From: Bacteroidota bacterium
GTDB taxonomy: Bacteria > Bacteroidota > Ignavibacteria > Kapaibacteriales > UBA2268
Assembly: GCA_004322215.1 (NCBI GenBank)
Contig: SCSM01000011.1
Location: forward strand, 124,001-188,000
Reading direction: 5' to 3'
Length of the DNA stretch: 64,000 nt
Below the pieces are notes generated by a model. That model was not told the origin of the DNA. It saw nothing but the letters and a program-made list of their open reading frames with translations, and did not search any database. The translations under genes were made by a program, and so were the position numbers. The first letter of the stretch is position 1. The number at the start of each line of letters is the position of its first letter. Shown here one piece after another: positions 55,940 through 64,000 of the stretch.

Positions 55940-57022
55940 TTATTTTTTAGTATTGTTTTTCTTCAGGTTTTCTATTAAATTATCTAATTCTTTTAAAATA
56001 TTTCGAAATATGTTTATATCGTAAGAAATACCTATTGAAGTATTTATATAATTTGAAAATTCTAACATAGCTTTCATTGAATTTTTATCTGAATCAAAAT
56101 GTAATGATGATGTATAAAGATTTACAGCTAATTGTTTCAAACTTAATAAAACTATCTCATGATTAAAAAAGTCGTTACATTTATTTAAAACATCTTTTAT
56201 TTGTAAAAGATATTTAATAAAATATCCGAGTTTATCAACTCCAATATATAACCATTGAGTTGCTTTAATATTTAAAATATTTATAGGCAACACTAATAAA
56301 AGTAGTTTTTCAGTTATATCACTTTTTCTAAAAGCAGAAGTTGCTTTTTTGTCGACTTCTTCAAAATTTTTTAAAGCATTTTCTGAATTTTCACTTGCTG
56401 CATTTATTTTCTTTTCAATTGCATCAAATTTATCAACTAAAGCATCTACTTTATCTAACTGCGGCTTAGCTTCAGATAGTTTTTTATTAGCTTCATCTGA
56501 TTTTTCTTGAGCTTGACCTATCTCTACTTTAGTATTCTCAAACTCAATATCAATATTCCTTGTAGTTTGATAATTTAAAAGGATAGGTATAAAAATCCCA
56601 AGGAATCCAATTACACCGATCCATATCATTATTATATTATTTATTCTTTGAATATCATTACCTATTTCCTTCTTGGTTTCATTAATAGCATCATCTACTT
56701 TTCTTGATAAAAAAGCAATATGACTTTTAAACTCATCTAATTGTTTTTCATTTAAGGAATAGTTGCCATTTTTATCAGCTTTCAAAGATTCAAGACTAGG
56801 AATTAAATTCATTTTTGATTGTTCCCTTAACAATTTTTTATTTAATTCATAATCACTAAAATGTTTATAAGTATAACTTTCTAAATAAAGAAAAGTTAAA
56901 TAATTTGATGCCAACAAAATCAATAAAAAGAGTATTACTCCAATAAGGCATCTAGCCCAAGTTGGCCAATTTTCAAAGTAACATGAACTTTTTTTACATT
57001 GTTTCTTCATACTCTTTTTCAT
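55940..57022 (-). CDS. Two-TM coiled-coil membrane protein, partner of the ATPase
   Basis: 360 residues, unknown family. A membrane helix at about 24-46 (CLIGVILFLLILLASNYLTF) and another at about 128-150 (IIMIWIGVIGFLGIFIPILL) enclose an outside loop of about 80 residues. A coiled coil (155-235, repeated EKSDEANKKLSEAK-type heptads) follows inside, then a helical C-terminus. Its ATG lies 29 bases inside the end of the ATPase gene, so the two are translationally coupled. The layout suggests a membrane effector or anchor for the ATPase, perhaps acting on membrane integrity in an abortive defence; this is inference. Very low GC, unlike housekeeping neighbours. Confidence 0.75.
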   Translation of the reverse strand: MKKSMKKQCKKSSCYFENWPTWARCLIGVILFLLILLASNYLTFLYLESYTYKHFSDYELNKKLLREQSKMNLIPSLESLKADKNGNYSLNEKQLDEFKSHIAFLSRKVDDAINETKKEIGNDIQRINNIIMIWIGVIGFLGIFIPILLNYQTTRNIDIEFENTKVEIGQAQEKSDEANKKLSEAKPQLDKVDALVDKFDAIEKKINAASENSENALKNFEEVDKKATSAFRKSDITEKLLLLVLPINILNIKATQWLYIGVDKLGYFIKYLLQIKDVLNKCNDFFNHEIVLLSLKQLAVNLYTSSLHFDSDKNSMKAMLEFSNYINTSIGISYDINIFRNILKELDNLIENLKKNNTKK

Positions 57023-59387
57023 ATAATTTTTGAGGTAAATATTGTGGTAATTTATAAATAAGATTTAAGAAATCACCTTCCTTTTCAGCATCCTTAAATG
57101 GAAATAATTTTGCAAAGTTGATTTTATCAATTTGATATTCTGGTGTTGCCATCATAGCACTTTCAAATATTAGTTCATCATGGGTGAAAAGAATTAGTTG
57201 TAAAGGTAAATTCCGTGTAAATTTTTCATAAATATCAAATAAACTATGAATAAATTTTTCAATGGTAGCTCTATTTTCAAAATCACTTGCATAAAAAACA
57301 TCATCAAGAACTAATGGCATATTTATGCCAGTTACTCTTCTTGAAGCAATCGCAACACTTATACCGACAATTATAGAAAATAATCTGTAATGAAATGTAT
57401 TCAAATATTTTGAAATTGATAATGGAGGTATTGTTTCATCATCAGGAATTACAATAACTGATATAAATTCAGATATAATCTCACCGGTTTCTTTATCTAT
57501 TTCTGGTTTTTGTATTACTTCAATTTTAATATCTCTTGTATCAATTTTTCTAAAATAATAATTTAATATTTCTTCAATTATTTTTTTTACTGGTACAAAT
57601 GCTTGTTCTACTTCTTCATTGATTCTATTATGAAAATAAGTAAGATATTTCTTCACTTGATCTTGAATTTCATTAAATAATAATATTTGTTCATCAAAAA
57701 TTTTAATTCTCTCTGAATTAATTTGAATTGTCTTTGAATTATTTTCTATTTGTTTATTTAAATCTGTTAATTCTTTATTTAAAACAATTATTTTTTCAGT
57801 TATAGTCATCCCTTCTGACTTTGTTGTCAGTAAATTCTCAATTTCCTTTATTATTTCTTGTCTAGTATTTAAATAATTTTCTAAAATAGTTATATCATCT
57901 TGTAAACTTCCTTCAATATATTCATTGTTATTTAGAAAAAATTCATGAATATATGTCATATTATTATTTAAAAAATTTGAGTTGTAATCTAACCTATTCA
58001 ATTCCATAAAAAATAGTTTTCCAAGTCTGTCGGATAGAAATGTTTTTAATTTTATATCAATATTTAATAAATTATTATATAATGTTTTACCTTCAATCTT
58101 TGTTAGTTCATTTGAAATTTCTTTCAAAATTGAGTTGATTTGAAAAATTAATTCTGATAATGTTTTGAAAACATCTTCGTAATTATTATGTAACTTTTGT
58201 AATATTTTATTAATTGATTTAATTTTCTCAATACGGTATATTACATTATTAATTATATTTTCTTTATTATCATTTGAATTTTCACAAAATGGACATTTTT
58301 CCATTTCATTTATAATTTCTAAACCCATATTTAAGAATTGAAGTACCTTTAAGTCTCCCTCTTTAATTTTTATTGAAATAAATTCTTTATATGCCTCTGT
58401 ATAATTGAAAATTTGATCTATGAGAATATCGAAGTTAAAAATAAATGAATATTTTATTTGTTTTATTTGTTGAAATAATTCAATAGTATCCTTTATATCT
58501 TTTTCTTTTAATAATTCATCTTTATTGTTTTTTAATATAAGTAATTGATTTTCCTTAACTCCAATATCTCTTTGGCAATCATGGGTATTATTATATAATA
58601 TTTTATTTTCATCATTAAGTGCTTTTCTACTTCTATTTTCCACTTGTCTCTTATAAGTTGAAAATAATTTAAGGTCTTTCTCAAATTCTAATAACTCTGT
58701 TAATCCAAGACTTTTTGCAATTAAATAGTGAAAAGATTTATCAATATTTGAATCATAATCAAGTTGACCATTATAATATATATCGAAATCACTGATAAAA
58801 TGATTATCGGGATTTATTCTTTTAACTATATCTTCTGGTAGATTATCTTTTTTTAAATTGAATATTTCATCTTTGTTATTAGTTACAATTTCACAATAAC
58901 AATCGCTAAAATCATTGTTAAAATGTGAAAGATATTCTTTATTATTGATAATTTTTCTAAGGTTAGCTTCCCCAATTGTCTTGGTATAAGTATATTCAAT
59001 TGCTTCATATATTGATGACTTCCCAACAGCATTAGCACCAAGTAAGATCATACTTTGAGGTTCTTCAATATCATTACAAAAATTTATGCCATAAGGAATA
59101 ACGGATTTAGGAAATCCTCTGATTGATGATAATTTAATGTTTTTTATTCTAAAATCTTTCCCTAAAAATTTATTAAAATCCTTTATTTTTTCTTCGGATT
59201 CTATCTTAAATATATCTCTTTCTATATTTTTTTGATTTTGATATAAGGTTTTAACATTATCAAAAAATTTTTCTTTTGATGAAATATCAATATCAGGATT
59301 TTTAGCAAAAACCAATGAAATAAAATTATTATTTAAATCAGATAAGTTTGCGAGTTCTTTGAAAAATATTTCTTTACTTTTTATCAT
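56994..59387 (-). CDS. Rad50/SMC-like ATPase with CPFC hook motif
   Basis: 797 residues. The P-loop GANAVGKS (117-124) follows an SMC-type FRGF-like segment (SSIRGFPKS). A long coiled-coil middle carries a CPFC motif (Cys365, Cys368) at the place of a zinc hook. The C-terminal half has the Walker B region PLVLDDVF (691-698) and H-loop FTHDE (734-738); the usual LSGGQ signature is replaced by LSISKYLNTF. This is the RecN/SbcC/AAA_13-like build of ATPases that sense DNA ends or proteins in defence systems. No nuclease domain is visible. It overlaps its membrane partner gene by 29 bases. DNA composition is extremely AT-rich (for example 7 G/C in the 60 bases from 58201), suggesting transfer. Confidence 0.78.
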   Translation of the reverse strand: MIKSKEIFFKELANLSDLNNNFISLVFAKNPDIDISSKEKFFDNVKTLYQNQKNIERDIFKIESEEKIKDFNKFLGKDFRIKNIKLSSIRGFPKSVIPYGINFCNDIEEPQSMILLGANAVGKSSIYEAIEYTYTKTIGEANLRKIINNKEYLSHFNNDFSDCYCEIVTNNKDEIFNLKKDNLPEDIVKRINPDNHFISDFDIYYNGQLDYDSNIDKSFHYLIAKSLGLTELLEFEKDLKLFSTYKRQVENRSRKALNDENKILYNNTHDCQRDIGVKENQLLILKNNKDELLKEKDIKDTIELFQQIKQIKYSFIFNFDILIDQIFNYTEAYKEFISIKIKEGDLKVLQFLNMGLEIINEMEKCPFCENSNDNKENIINNVIYRIEKIKSINKILQKLHNNYEDVFKTLSELIFQINSILKEISNELTKIEGKTLYNNLLNIDIKLKTFLSDRLGKLFFMELNRLDYNSNFLNNNMTYIHEFFLNNNEYIEGSLQDDITILENYLNTRQEIIKEIENLLTTKSEGMTITEKIIVLNKELTDLNKQIENNSKTIQINSERIKIFDEQILLFNEIQDQVKKYLTYFHNRINEEVEQAFVPVKKIIEEILNYYFRKIDTRDIKIEVIQKPEIDKETGEIISEFISVIVIPDDETIPPLSISKYLNTFHYRLFSIIVGISVAIASRRVTGINMPLVLDDVFYASDFENRATIEKFIHSLFDIYEKFTRNLPLQLILFTHDELIFESAMMATPEYQIDKINFAKLFPFKDAEKEGDFLNLIYKLPQYLPQKLYEKEYEETM

Positions 59388-59705
59388 ATTGGTGAAAATG
59401 ATATTATTGTAAATTGATAAGTTTTAAAATCAACGTAAAATTAGTTAAATGAAATAAGATAATCAAATGTTTTTTTACACCAACCCCTGATGAATCGGGA
59501 TTTCCGTTTCACTACAACCTGCACTTCGAAATTAATTACGAATTACGAATGAAATTGCAGCGGGTTGTGGCTATGGATTCCGTGTCAAGCACGGAATGAC
59601 AGGGAAAACGGGATAAGATTGGTGGCAGATTTCTGCTTTTCTACTAATATTTAATCTCTAAGAGATAGAATTATTATATTTTTATTTCTTCACCATCACT
59701 GGCTT
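59388..59705. other. Gene-free stretch with repeat fragments
   Basis: 318 bases. It holds a partial copy of the 32-bp unit (59486-59510), AATTACGAATTACGAAT direct repeats (59533-59550), and a hairpin ATTCCGTG/CACGGAAT (59577-59597) of the GTCATTC family in reverse orientation. It is the upstream region of the ATPase gene, so its promoter must be here. Confidence 0.6.
59574..59600. repeat. GGATTCC...GGAATGAC hairpin
   Basis: ATTCCGTG and CACGGAAT arms with loop TCAAG. The ends GGATTCC and GAATGAC match the dispersed family in reverse orientation. Confidence 0.7.
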
Positions 59706-60014
59706 TCATCGGGGAAGTGCGAGAACACCCTCAAACATTTTTATTTTTTTCAGGTCGCCGTTCTTGTGTTTTTTTGCTTCTTCCAAATCATAATCCGATT
59801 GCAAGCCAAGCCAGAACTTTGCTGAATTGCCGAAATACCTGCTAAGCCGCAATGCCGTATCAACAGTAATACTTCTTCTGCCCTTCAATATCTCTGATAT
59901 TCTTGTCTGCGGGATTCCGATATCCTTAGAAAGTTTATATGCACTTATTTTGAGGGGCTTCAGAAATTCTTCCTCAAGAACCTCCCCTGGATGTATATTT
60001 GCTAATTTTTTCAT
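59706..60014 (-). CDS. higA: HigA antitoxin
   Basis: 102 residues. An Xre-type helix-turn-helix (ISAYKLSKDIGIPQTRISEI, then LKGRRSITVDTALRLSRYF) is preceded by the usual HPGEVLEEEFLKPL start. HigA neutralises HigB and represses its own promoter. It is seven bases downstream of higB on the minus strand, toxin first, the normal higBA order. Confidence 0.93.
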   Translation of the reverse strand: MKKLANIHPGEVLEEEFLKPLKISAYKLSKDIGIPQTRISEILKGRRSITVDTALRLSRYFGNSAKFWLGLQSDYDLEEAKKHKNGDLKKIKMFEGVLALPR

Positions 60015-60021
60015 ATAATTC

Positions 60022-60303
60022 CTAATGATAATCTATAATAAAAACTTCTTCGGCATTTCCATCAATCCATTTGAATATAATCCGCCATTGATTATTTATT
60101 CTGATACAATAGAATTCATTCAATTTACCACTCAATTTTTCAAGTCTATTTGAAGGTGGTATTCTTAAATCAGAAAGATTCTGAGAATTATTCAACATTC
60201 TCAACTTTCTTCTTCCTACTTTCTGTATTTCAAGGGGTAAATTTTTTACTCTATCCCCATTCCAAATACTTTCAGTTACTTTGTTTCCGAAAGAAATAAT
60301 CAT
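60022..60303 (-). CDS. higB: HigB/RelE-type toxin
   Basis: 93 residues from ATG 60303 (MIISFGNKVTESIWNG); an in-frame ATG at 60330 adds nine residues not typical of the family. Core signatures are LRMLNNSQNLSDLRIPPSNR, LSGKLNEFYCIRIN and QWRIIFKW. This ribosome-dependent mRNA endonuclease belongs to the HigB branch. It is part of the accessory island with hicBA and the ATPase pair. Confidence 0.92.
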   Translation of the reverse strand: MIISFGNKVTESIWNGDRVKNLPLEIQKVGRRKLRMLNNSQNLSDLRIPPSNRLEKLSGKLNEFYCIRINNQWRIIFKWIDGNAEEVFIIDYH

Positions 60304-60330
60304 ACTAACGTTCAAAGTTATTAACGCCAA

Positions 60331-60462
60331 AGATAAGTAATTATTTTCAAATTATCAGTTACGAATTACGAATGATAATTCTTTGTGAAAAACTTTGTGG
60401 ACTTTGTGAAAAAAAAATAGATTTATTCCCGATGGGAAAACGATTGTTGTTGTTTTGTTTTG
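60331..60462. other. Upstream of higBA, degenerate repeat copy
   Basis: It contains TTACGAATTACGAATG and a sequence (ATTCCCGATGGGA then TTGTTTTGTTTTG) that resembles the 168-bp unit and looks like a decayed copy of its end. The higBA promoter should be here. Confidence 0.4.
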
Positions 60463-60869
60463 CTACAGACATTTAATCTCTACGAGATAAATTGGGTTAT
60501 ATAATATGGATTCTGAACTAAATTCAGAATGACAGTCAGGATTTAAGAGCAAGGATTAACGATTTATGATTTGAGGAAGATTGTTATTTAATCCCTACGG
60601 GATAAGGCGGTGGATGTGATTCATTTGTTTCTACAGACATTTAATCTCTACGAGATAAATTGGGTTATATAATATGGATTCTGAACTGAATTCAGAATGA
60701 CAGTCAGGATTTAAGAGCAAGGATTAACGATTTATGATTTGAGGAAGATTGTTATTTAATCCCTACGGGATAAGTTGGTGGATGGGATTCATTTGTTTCT
60801 ACAGACATTTAATCTCTACGAGATAAATTGGGTTATATAATATGGATTCTGAACTGAATTCAAAATGAC
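60463..60869. repeat. 168-bp tandem repeat, about 2.4 copies
   Basis: Unit starts are at 60463, 60631 and 60799, giving a period of exactly 168. Each unit begins CTACAGACATTTAATCTCTA and contains palindromes AATCTCTACGAGAT, TTCTGAACTGAATTCAGAA (GTCATTC family) and ATCCCTACGGGAT. The third copy stops after the second palindrome. Units differ by few bases. Confidence 0.9.
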
Positions 60870-60912
60870 ACCCTCCACACAACATTCAACACTCAAAATT
60901 CAAAATTCAAAA

Positions 60913-62241
60913 CTACTCATCTTGAGTATAACGGTTTTTCCACAGTGCATTGAGCCGTTCTTTGATGTTCGCTTCCCTGCCTGAGTCCTTGGGAAAATAG
61001 AAAGCTTTGGGAGTGTAGCCGTCGGGAAAATAATTTTCACGAACAAAGCCGTCCTCGTAATCATGCGGATACTGGTAACCTGCATGATAGCCCTCGTCCT
61101 TCATCAATTGTGTGGGAGCATTCCGCAGATGCATAGGCACAGACTGGGGAATGGGCTGTCGGATTTCCATGAAAGCATTCATCAAACCCACGTAAGATGC
61201 ATTCGACTTGGGACATGATGCGAGATATGTAACACCCTGTGCAAGATTGATTTGTGCCTCGGGAAGCCCGATTAGCTCTACCGCATTGAAAATCGAGACA
61301 GCGAGAGTAACTGCAAACGGCTCGGCATTGCCAATGTCCTCGCTTGCGAAAATCACCATGCGGCGTGCAATGAAACGGGGGTCTTCGCCTGCTTCAAGCA
61401 TCTTGACGAGCCAGAACAATGCGGCATCCGGGTCGGAGCCGCGGAGCGATTTGATGAATGCAGAAATCGTGTCGTAATGCGATTCTCCTTTTTTATCATA
61501 CTGAGCGGTTTTTTGCTGTAATGCTTTCTCGAAGAGTTCGCGGGTCAGAATGATTTTCTTTCCTTCATCTTTCCGAGTGATTCTGAAAGCAAGCTCTACT
61601 GCATTGAGTGCGGTTCTGGCGTCGCCGGCAGAAATTGACTGGAGAAATTCCCAGTCTTCGATTTCAATTTCATATTTCTTGAGAATTTCATCTTCGCTGA
61701 GAGCTTTCTCGACCACCTTTAGAATCTGCTCATTTGTGAGGAAGTGCAAACGGTAAACCTGGCACCGGCTGAGGAGAGCGGCGATTACTTCGAAAGACGG
61801 ATTCTCGGTCGTAGCACCGATTAGAGTGATGATTCCTTTCTCGACAGCATGAAGCAGAGCATCCTGCTGAGATTTATTGAAGCGGTGAATTTCGTCAATG
61901 AAAAGAAGAGTACGATTACCGGTTGATGACTGTGTCTTGGCGTAGTTAATCACTTTTCTGACATCAGCGACACCGGAATCAACAGCAGACATACGGACGA
62001 AGTTATATCCCGACTGCTCTGCAATCAAATAAGCCAGTGTGGTTTTGCCGACGCCGGGAGGACCCCAGAATAAGATTGAAGGAAATTCCTTCAGCTCGAA
62101 AAATTTTCGGAGGGGACCATCTTCACCAATTAGATGTTCCTGACCGATGACCTCATCGATGTTAGCGGGTCTGACCCTGTCGGCAAGCGGAGCCAGGTGA
62201 GACGAAGAACCCTTAGGTTCTTTTGGAAAAAGTTCCTGCAT
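60913..62241 (-). CDS. rarA: Replication-associated recombination protein RarA (MgsA)
   Basis: 442 residues, AAA+ ATPase. P-loop GPPGVGKTT (60-68), Walker [10 protein letters not shown] (112-120) and sensor [13 protein letters not shown], followed by the RarA C-terminal tetramer domain ([20 protein letters not shown]). It acts at stalled replication forks. G/C-rich compared with the island (32 of 60 bases from 61261). It bounds the accessory island on its right side. Confidence 0.96.
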   Translation of the reverse strand: MQELFPKEPKGSSSHLAPLADRVRPANIDEVIGQEHLIGEDGPLRKFFELKEFPSILFWGPPGVGKTTLAYLIAEQSGYNFVRMSAVDSGVADVRKVINYAKTQSSTGNRTLLFIDEIHRFNKSQQDALLHAVEKGIITLIGATTENPSFEVIAALLSRCQVYRLHFLTNEQILKVVEKALSEDEILKKYEIEIEDWEFLQSISAGDARTALNAVELAFRITRKDEGKKIILTRELFEKALQQKTAQYDKKGESHYDTISAFIKSLRGSDPDAALFWLVKMLEAGEDPRFIARRMVIFASEDIGNAEPFAVTLAVSIFNAVELIGLPEAQINLAQGVTYLASCPKSNASYVGLMNAFMEIRQPIPQSVPMHLRNAPTQLMKDEGYHAGYQYPHDYEDGFVRENYFPDGYTPKAFYFPKDSGREANIKERLNALWKNRYTQDE

Positions 62242-62258
62242 GGCAGTACCTATTAAAA

Positions 62259-62293
62259 GTTTTAAGTTTTAAGTTTTAAGTTTTAAGTTTTAA
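62259..62293. repeat. Heptanucleotide repeat GTTTTAA x5
   Basis: Five perfect copies of GTTTTAA lie 17 bases upstream of the rarA start codon (minus strand TTAAAAC). Copy-number change could move promoter elements. Confidence 0.85.
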
Positions 62294-62433
62294 ATGAATT
62301 TTCAAATAATTAATAATTCACAATTAACAATTCAAAATAAAATTGTTTTGAACTCTTTTTTAAAATTGTAACATTGTAAATTTAATATTTATTTTAAATT
62401 TTAAAGTTTAAATTTCAAATTTCTTAATAATAA

Positions 62434-63006
62434 TTATGCTAAATTAGATGTTCTTTGATAAAGAGGCAAAGTTTTGTTTATGTCATATAAAAATTCTTCG
62501 GCTGAGGTAACAACTGTCCAGAGGGAACGGTATCGCTCATTCATAAATTTTTCGGAGATTGTTTTTTCGAGCATTTCGAGTAAGGGATTGAAGAAATTAT
62601 TTATGTTGATGATGTAAATGGGAGAATTAATCAAGCCGAGCAGTTTCCAGGTGATTGCCTCGAGTATTTCATCGAGTGTTCCTACACCCCCGGGCAGTGC
62701 GACTATGCAGTCGGATTCATTAAGCATGATGGATTTTCTTTCGGCAAGATTTTTCACAACGCGAAGTTCGGTGATGCCGTAATTTCCAAGCGACTGAAGG
62801 AATGAAGGAACTACACCTGTGATTTTTCCTCCTTCGGACAATGCAGAAGTCGCAACAGCGCCCATCAATCCGACTTTTCCACCGCCGTATATAATTTCAT
62901 ATTCGGCATGGGCTAAGGATTTACCAAGCTTCTCAGCTTCTTTGAAAAATATTTCATCGCAATCGGTACTCGAAGCACAGAAGACGCAAACTTTTTTTAC
63001 TGGCAT
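62434..63006 (-). CDS. LOG-family protein
   Basis: 190 residues. The Rossmann-like domain has the family motif PGGVGTLDE (105-113) and the upstream YGGGKVGLMG. Members are cytokinin-activating phosphoribohydrolases in plants, and in bacteria act as nucleotide 5'-monophosphate N-glycosidases (PpnN-like). The bacterial substrate here is unknown. It is eight bases downstream of the DUF302 gene on the same strand. Confidence 0.93.
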   Translation of the reverse strand: MPVKKVCVFCASSTDCDEIFFKEAEKLGKSLAHAEYEIIYGGGKVGLMGAVATSALSEGGKITGVVPSFLQSLGNYGITELRVVKNLAERKSIMLNESDCIVALPGGVGTLDEILEAITWKLLGLINSPIYIININNFFNPLLEMLEKTISEKFMNERYRSLWTVVTSAEEFLYDINKTLPLYQRTSNLA

Positions 63007-63014
63007 TTTGTATA

Positions 63015-63401
63015 TTATAAATTTTCAATAACTTTTTGCAACAAAGCCCTGACTTCCAAAGCGAGTTCACCGAGTGCAGGATTTTGAATTGCCATCATCG
63101 AGGCGATGGGGTCAATGGCAGCGACTTCAATTTTATTCTCACTTAGTTCCTGAACTATTACATTGCAGGGAAGCATCGTACCAACTTTGTCTTCAGCCAT
63201 TAATGCCCTATAAGCAAATGGAGGGTTGCAGGCACCGAGAATTTTGTAATTTCTGAAATCAACATCGAGTTTTTTCTTCATGGTTGCTTTGACATCAATT
63301 TCAGTCAGAATGCCAAAACCTTCTTTTTGAAGTTCTGCAGTAACTCTTTCAATAGTATTGTCGAAAGTTGTGTTTAAAGTTTTGTTGAAATAGTAACTCA
63401 T
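63015..63401 (-). CDS. DUF302 protein
   Basis: 128 residues matching DUF302: SYYFNKTLNTTFDNTIERV start, EIDVKATMKKKLDVDF, LGACNPPFAYRAL and LPCNVIV. The function of the family is unknown; it often sits near redox or sulfur genes. Cotranscribed with the LOG gene. Confidence 0.92.
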   Translation of the reverse strand: MSYYFNKTLNTTFDNTIERVTAELQKEGFGILTEIDVKATMKKKLDVDFRNYKILGACNPPFAYRALMAEDKVGTMLPCNVIVQELSENKIEVAAIDPIASMMAIQNPALGELALEVRALLQKVIENL

Positions 63402-63519
63402 AAATTATCCTTTTTATATATTGCTAATTAGTTATGTATATAAACGATAAAAATAAAAATATATTATTTTACGTTTTCTTAAATTAGAAAAATAAAATTT
63501 AATATTTAATTGGTTTTAA

Positions 63520-63777
63520 ATGTCAGATATAATAATTGATATAAAAATAGAACCACTCGAGGAAGGCGGATATCTGGCTTTATCCGATGATTTGCCGGGA
63601 TTTCTTGCAGAAGGACGTTCTTATCAGGAAACTCTCGAAATAGCTCAGGATGTTGCTAAAAAGCTGATTGAATCATATATTGAACATGGAGATTCGCTAC
63701 CAATAAAAATTCAGAATCAGCTTAAAACAAAACAGAAATCCATTAAATTTAAAATTCCCGTTGCAGTAGCTTTATGA
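63520..63777 (+). CDS. hicB: HicB antitoxin (second cassette)
   Basis: 85 residues. An RNase H-like HicB fold (IKIEPLEEGGYLALSDDLPG, FLAEGRSYQETLEIAQDVAK). No DNA-binding tail. Its TGA overlaps the ATG of the following hicA frame by four bases. The antitoxin remains intact although its toxin frame is interrupted. Confidence 0.88.
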   Translation: MSDIIIDIKIEPLEEGGYLALSDDLPGFLAEGRSYQETLEIAQDVAKKLIESYIEHGDSLPIKIQNQLKTKQKSIKFKIPVAVAL

Positions 63778-64000
63778 GTAAGCTACCAGATTTAAAATAT
63801 AAAGATGTAATTAAGACTTTAAGATAAGCAGGCTTTGAATTTGATAGGAATGCAAAAGGAAGTCACGAAATCTGGTATAATCCTAAAACAAGACAAAGGA
63901 CAGTCATTCCAAATCATACTGGAAGTATTTCCAAAGGAACATTAAGAGCAATAATCAATCAAGCTGGTTTATCATTAGATGAATTTATAAAATTATTATA
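63774..64000 (+). pseudogene. HicA toxin gene with in-frame TAA, cut by window end
   Basis: The frame from ATG 63774 has 17 codons (KLPDLKYKDVIKTLR), TAA at 63825-63827, and then continues as a clear HicA (AGFEFDRNAKGSHEIW, then IPNHTGSISKGTLRAIINQA) to the window end. The stop replaces a codon where HicA proteins have a residue between LR and AGF (often K). The motif GSHEIW retains the catalytic His. Truncation probably inactivates the toxin. Confidence 0.82.

Noticed and set aside
56994-59387. RloC/PrrC-type anticodon nuclease
   Set aside because: The ATPase part and CPFC fit RloC-like proteins, but I see no additional C-terminal nuclease domain after the Walker B and H-loop region.
60463-60869. 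Possible CRISPR array or plasmid iterons
   Set aside because: The 168-bp unit is conserved along its whole length, so there are no unique spacers, and no replication initiator gene is near.
40213-63827. TAA as a sense codon (recoding), suggested by in-frame TAA in two toxin-antitoxin genes
   Set aside because: TAA ends many intact genes here, for example 6121-6123, so the two cases are better explained as decay.

Overview
The window looks like chromosome from a low-GC Gram-negative member of the Bacteroidota/Chlorobi (FCB) group. The evidence is a type IX secretion system (T9SS) gene pair, porU and porV, several large secreted proteins ending in T9SS sorting domains, many lipoproteins, and an LPS-type envelope gene set. 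A lineage such as Ignavibacteria or Kapabacteria is plausible, but this is inferred from gene content only. Most genes are on the minus strand and in short operons.

Layout. 1-6123: two tandem paralogous giant secreted proteins (CxCH N-terminus, Ig-like repeats, sorting domain); the first is cut by the window start. 6508-8417: a possible frameshifted gene, a lipoprotein and an orphan response regulator. 8592-10261: two-subunit aconitase X. 10328-15647: porV and porU. 15981-18218: tRNA-Gly, lipB and lpd (lipoate chemistry). 18370-22406: a three-gene operon whose first gene carries a G10 tract that puts its signal peptide out of frame, followed by a lipoprotein and a secreted trypsin-like protease. 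22872-35753: a VWA surface protein, then transporters, an L,D-transpeptidase and a peptide-use group (M29 aminopeptidase, PepD, OPT transporter, M20 dipeptidase). 35929-44964: lipoproteins, a GNAT enzyme, a gluzincin peptidase, a broken antitoxin gene, SixA, an LCP protein and MazG. 45073-50126: two T9SS cargo proteins. 50441-54400: enoyl-ACP reductase, acyl-CoA dehydrogenase, MltG and OsmC.

54401-60912 is an accessory island of unusual make-up. It holds a hicBA toxin-antitoxin cassette flanked by two copies of a roughly 105-bp repeat, a repeat-rich 880-bp non-coding stretch with 10-bp-period arrays, an extremely AT-rich two-gene module (Rad50/SMC-like ATPase with a CPFC hook motif plus a two-TM coiled-coil membrane protein), a higBA cassette, and a 168-bp tandem repeat. 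This ATPase-membrane pair is the best candidate for an undescribed (possibly anti-phage) system. After it come rarA, a LOG-family protein, a DUF302 protein and a second hicBA whose toxin gene has an in-frame stop.

Dispersed palindromic elements with GTCATTC...GAATCC or GGGGCA...TGCCCC arms occur throughout the intergenic DNA. One has been captured in frame inside porU.
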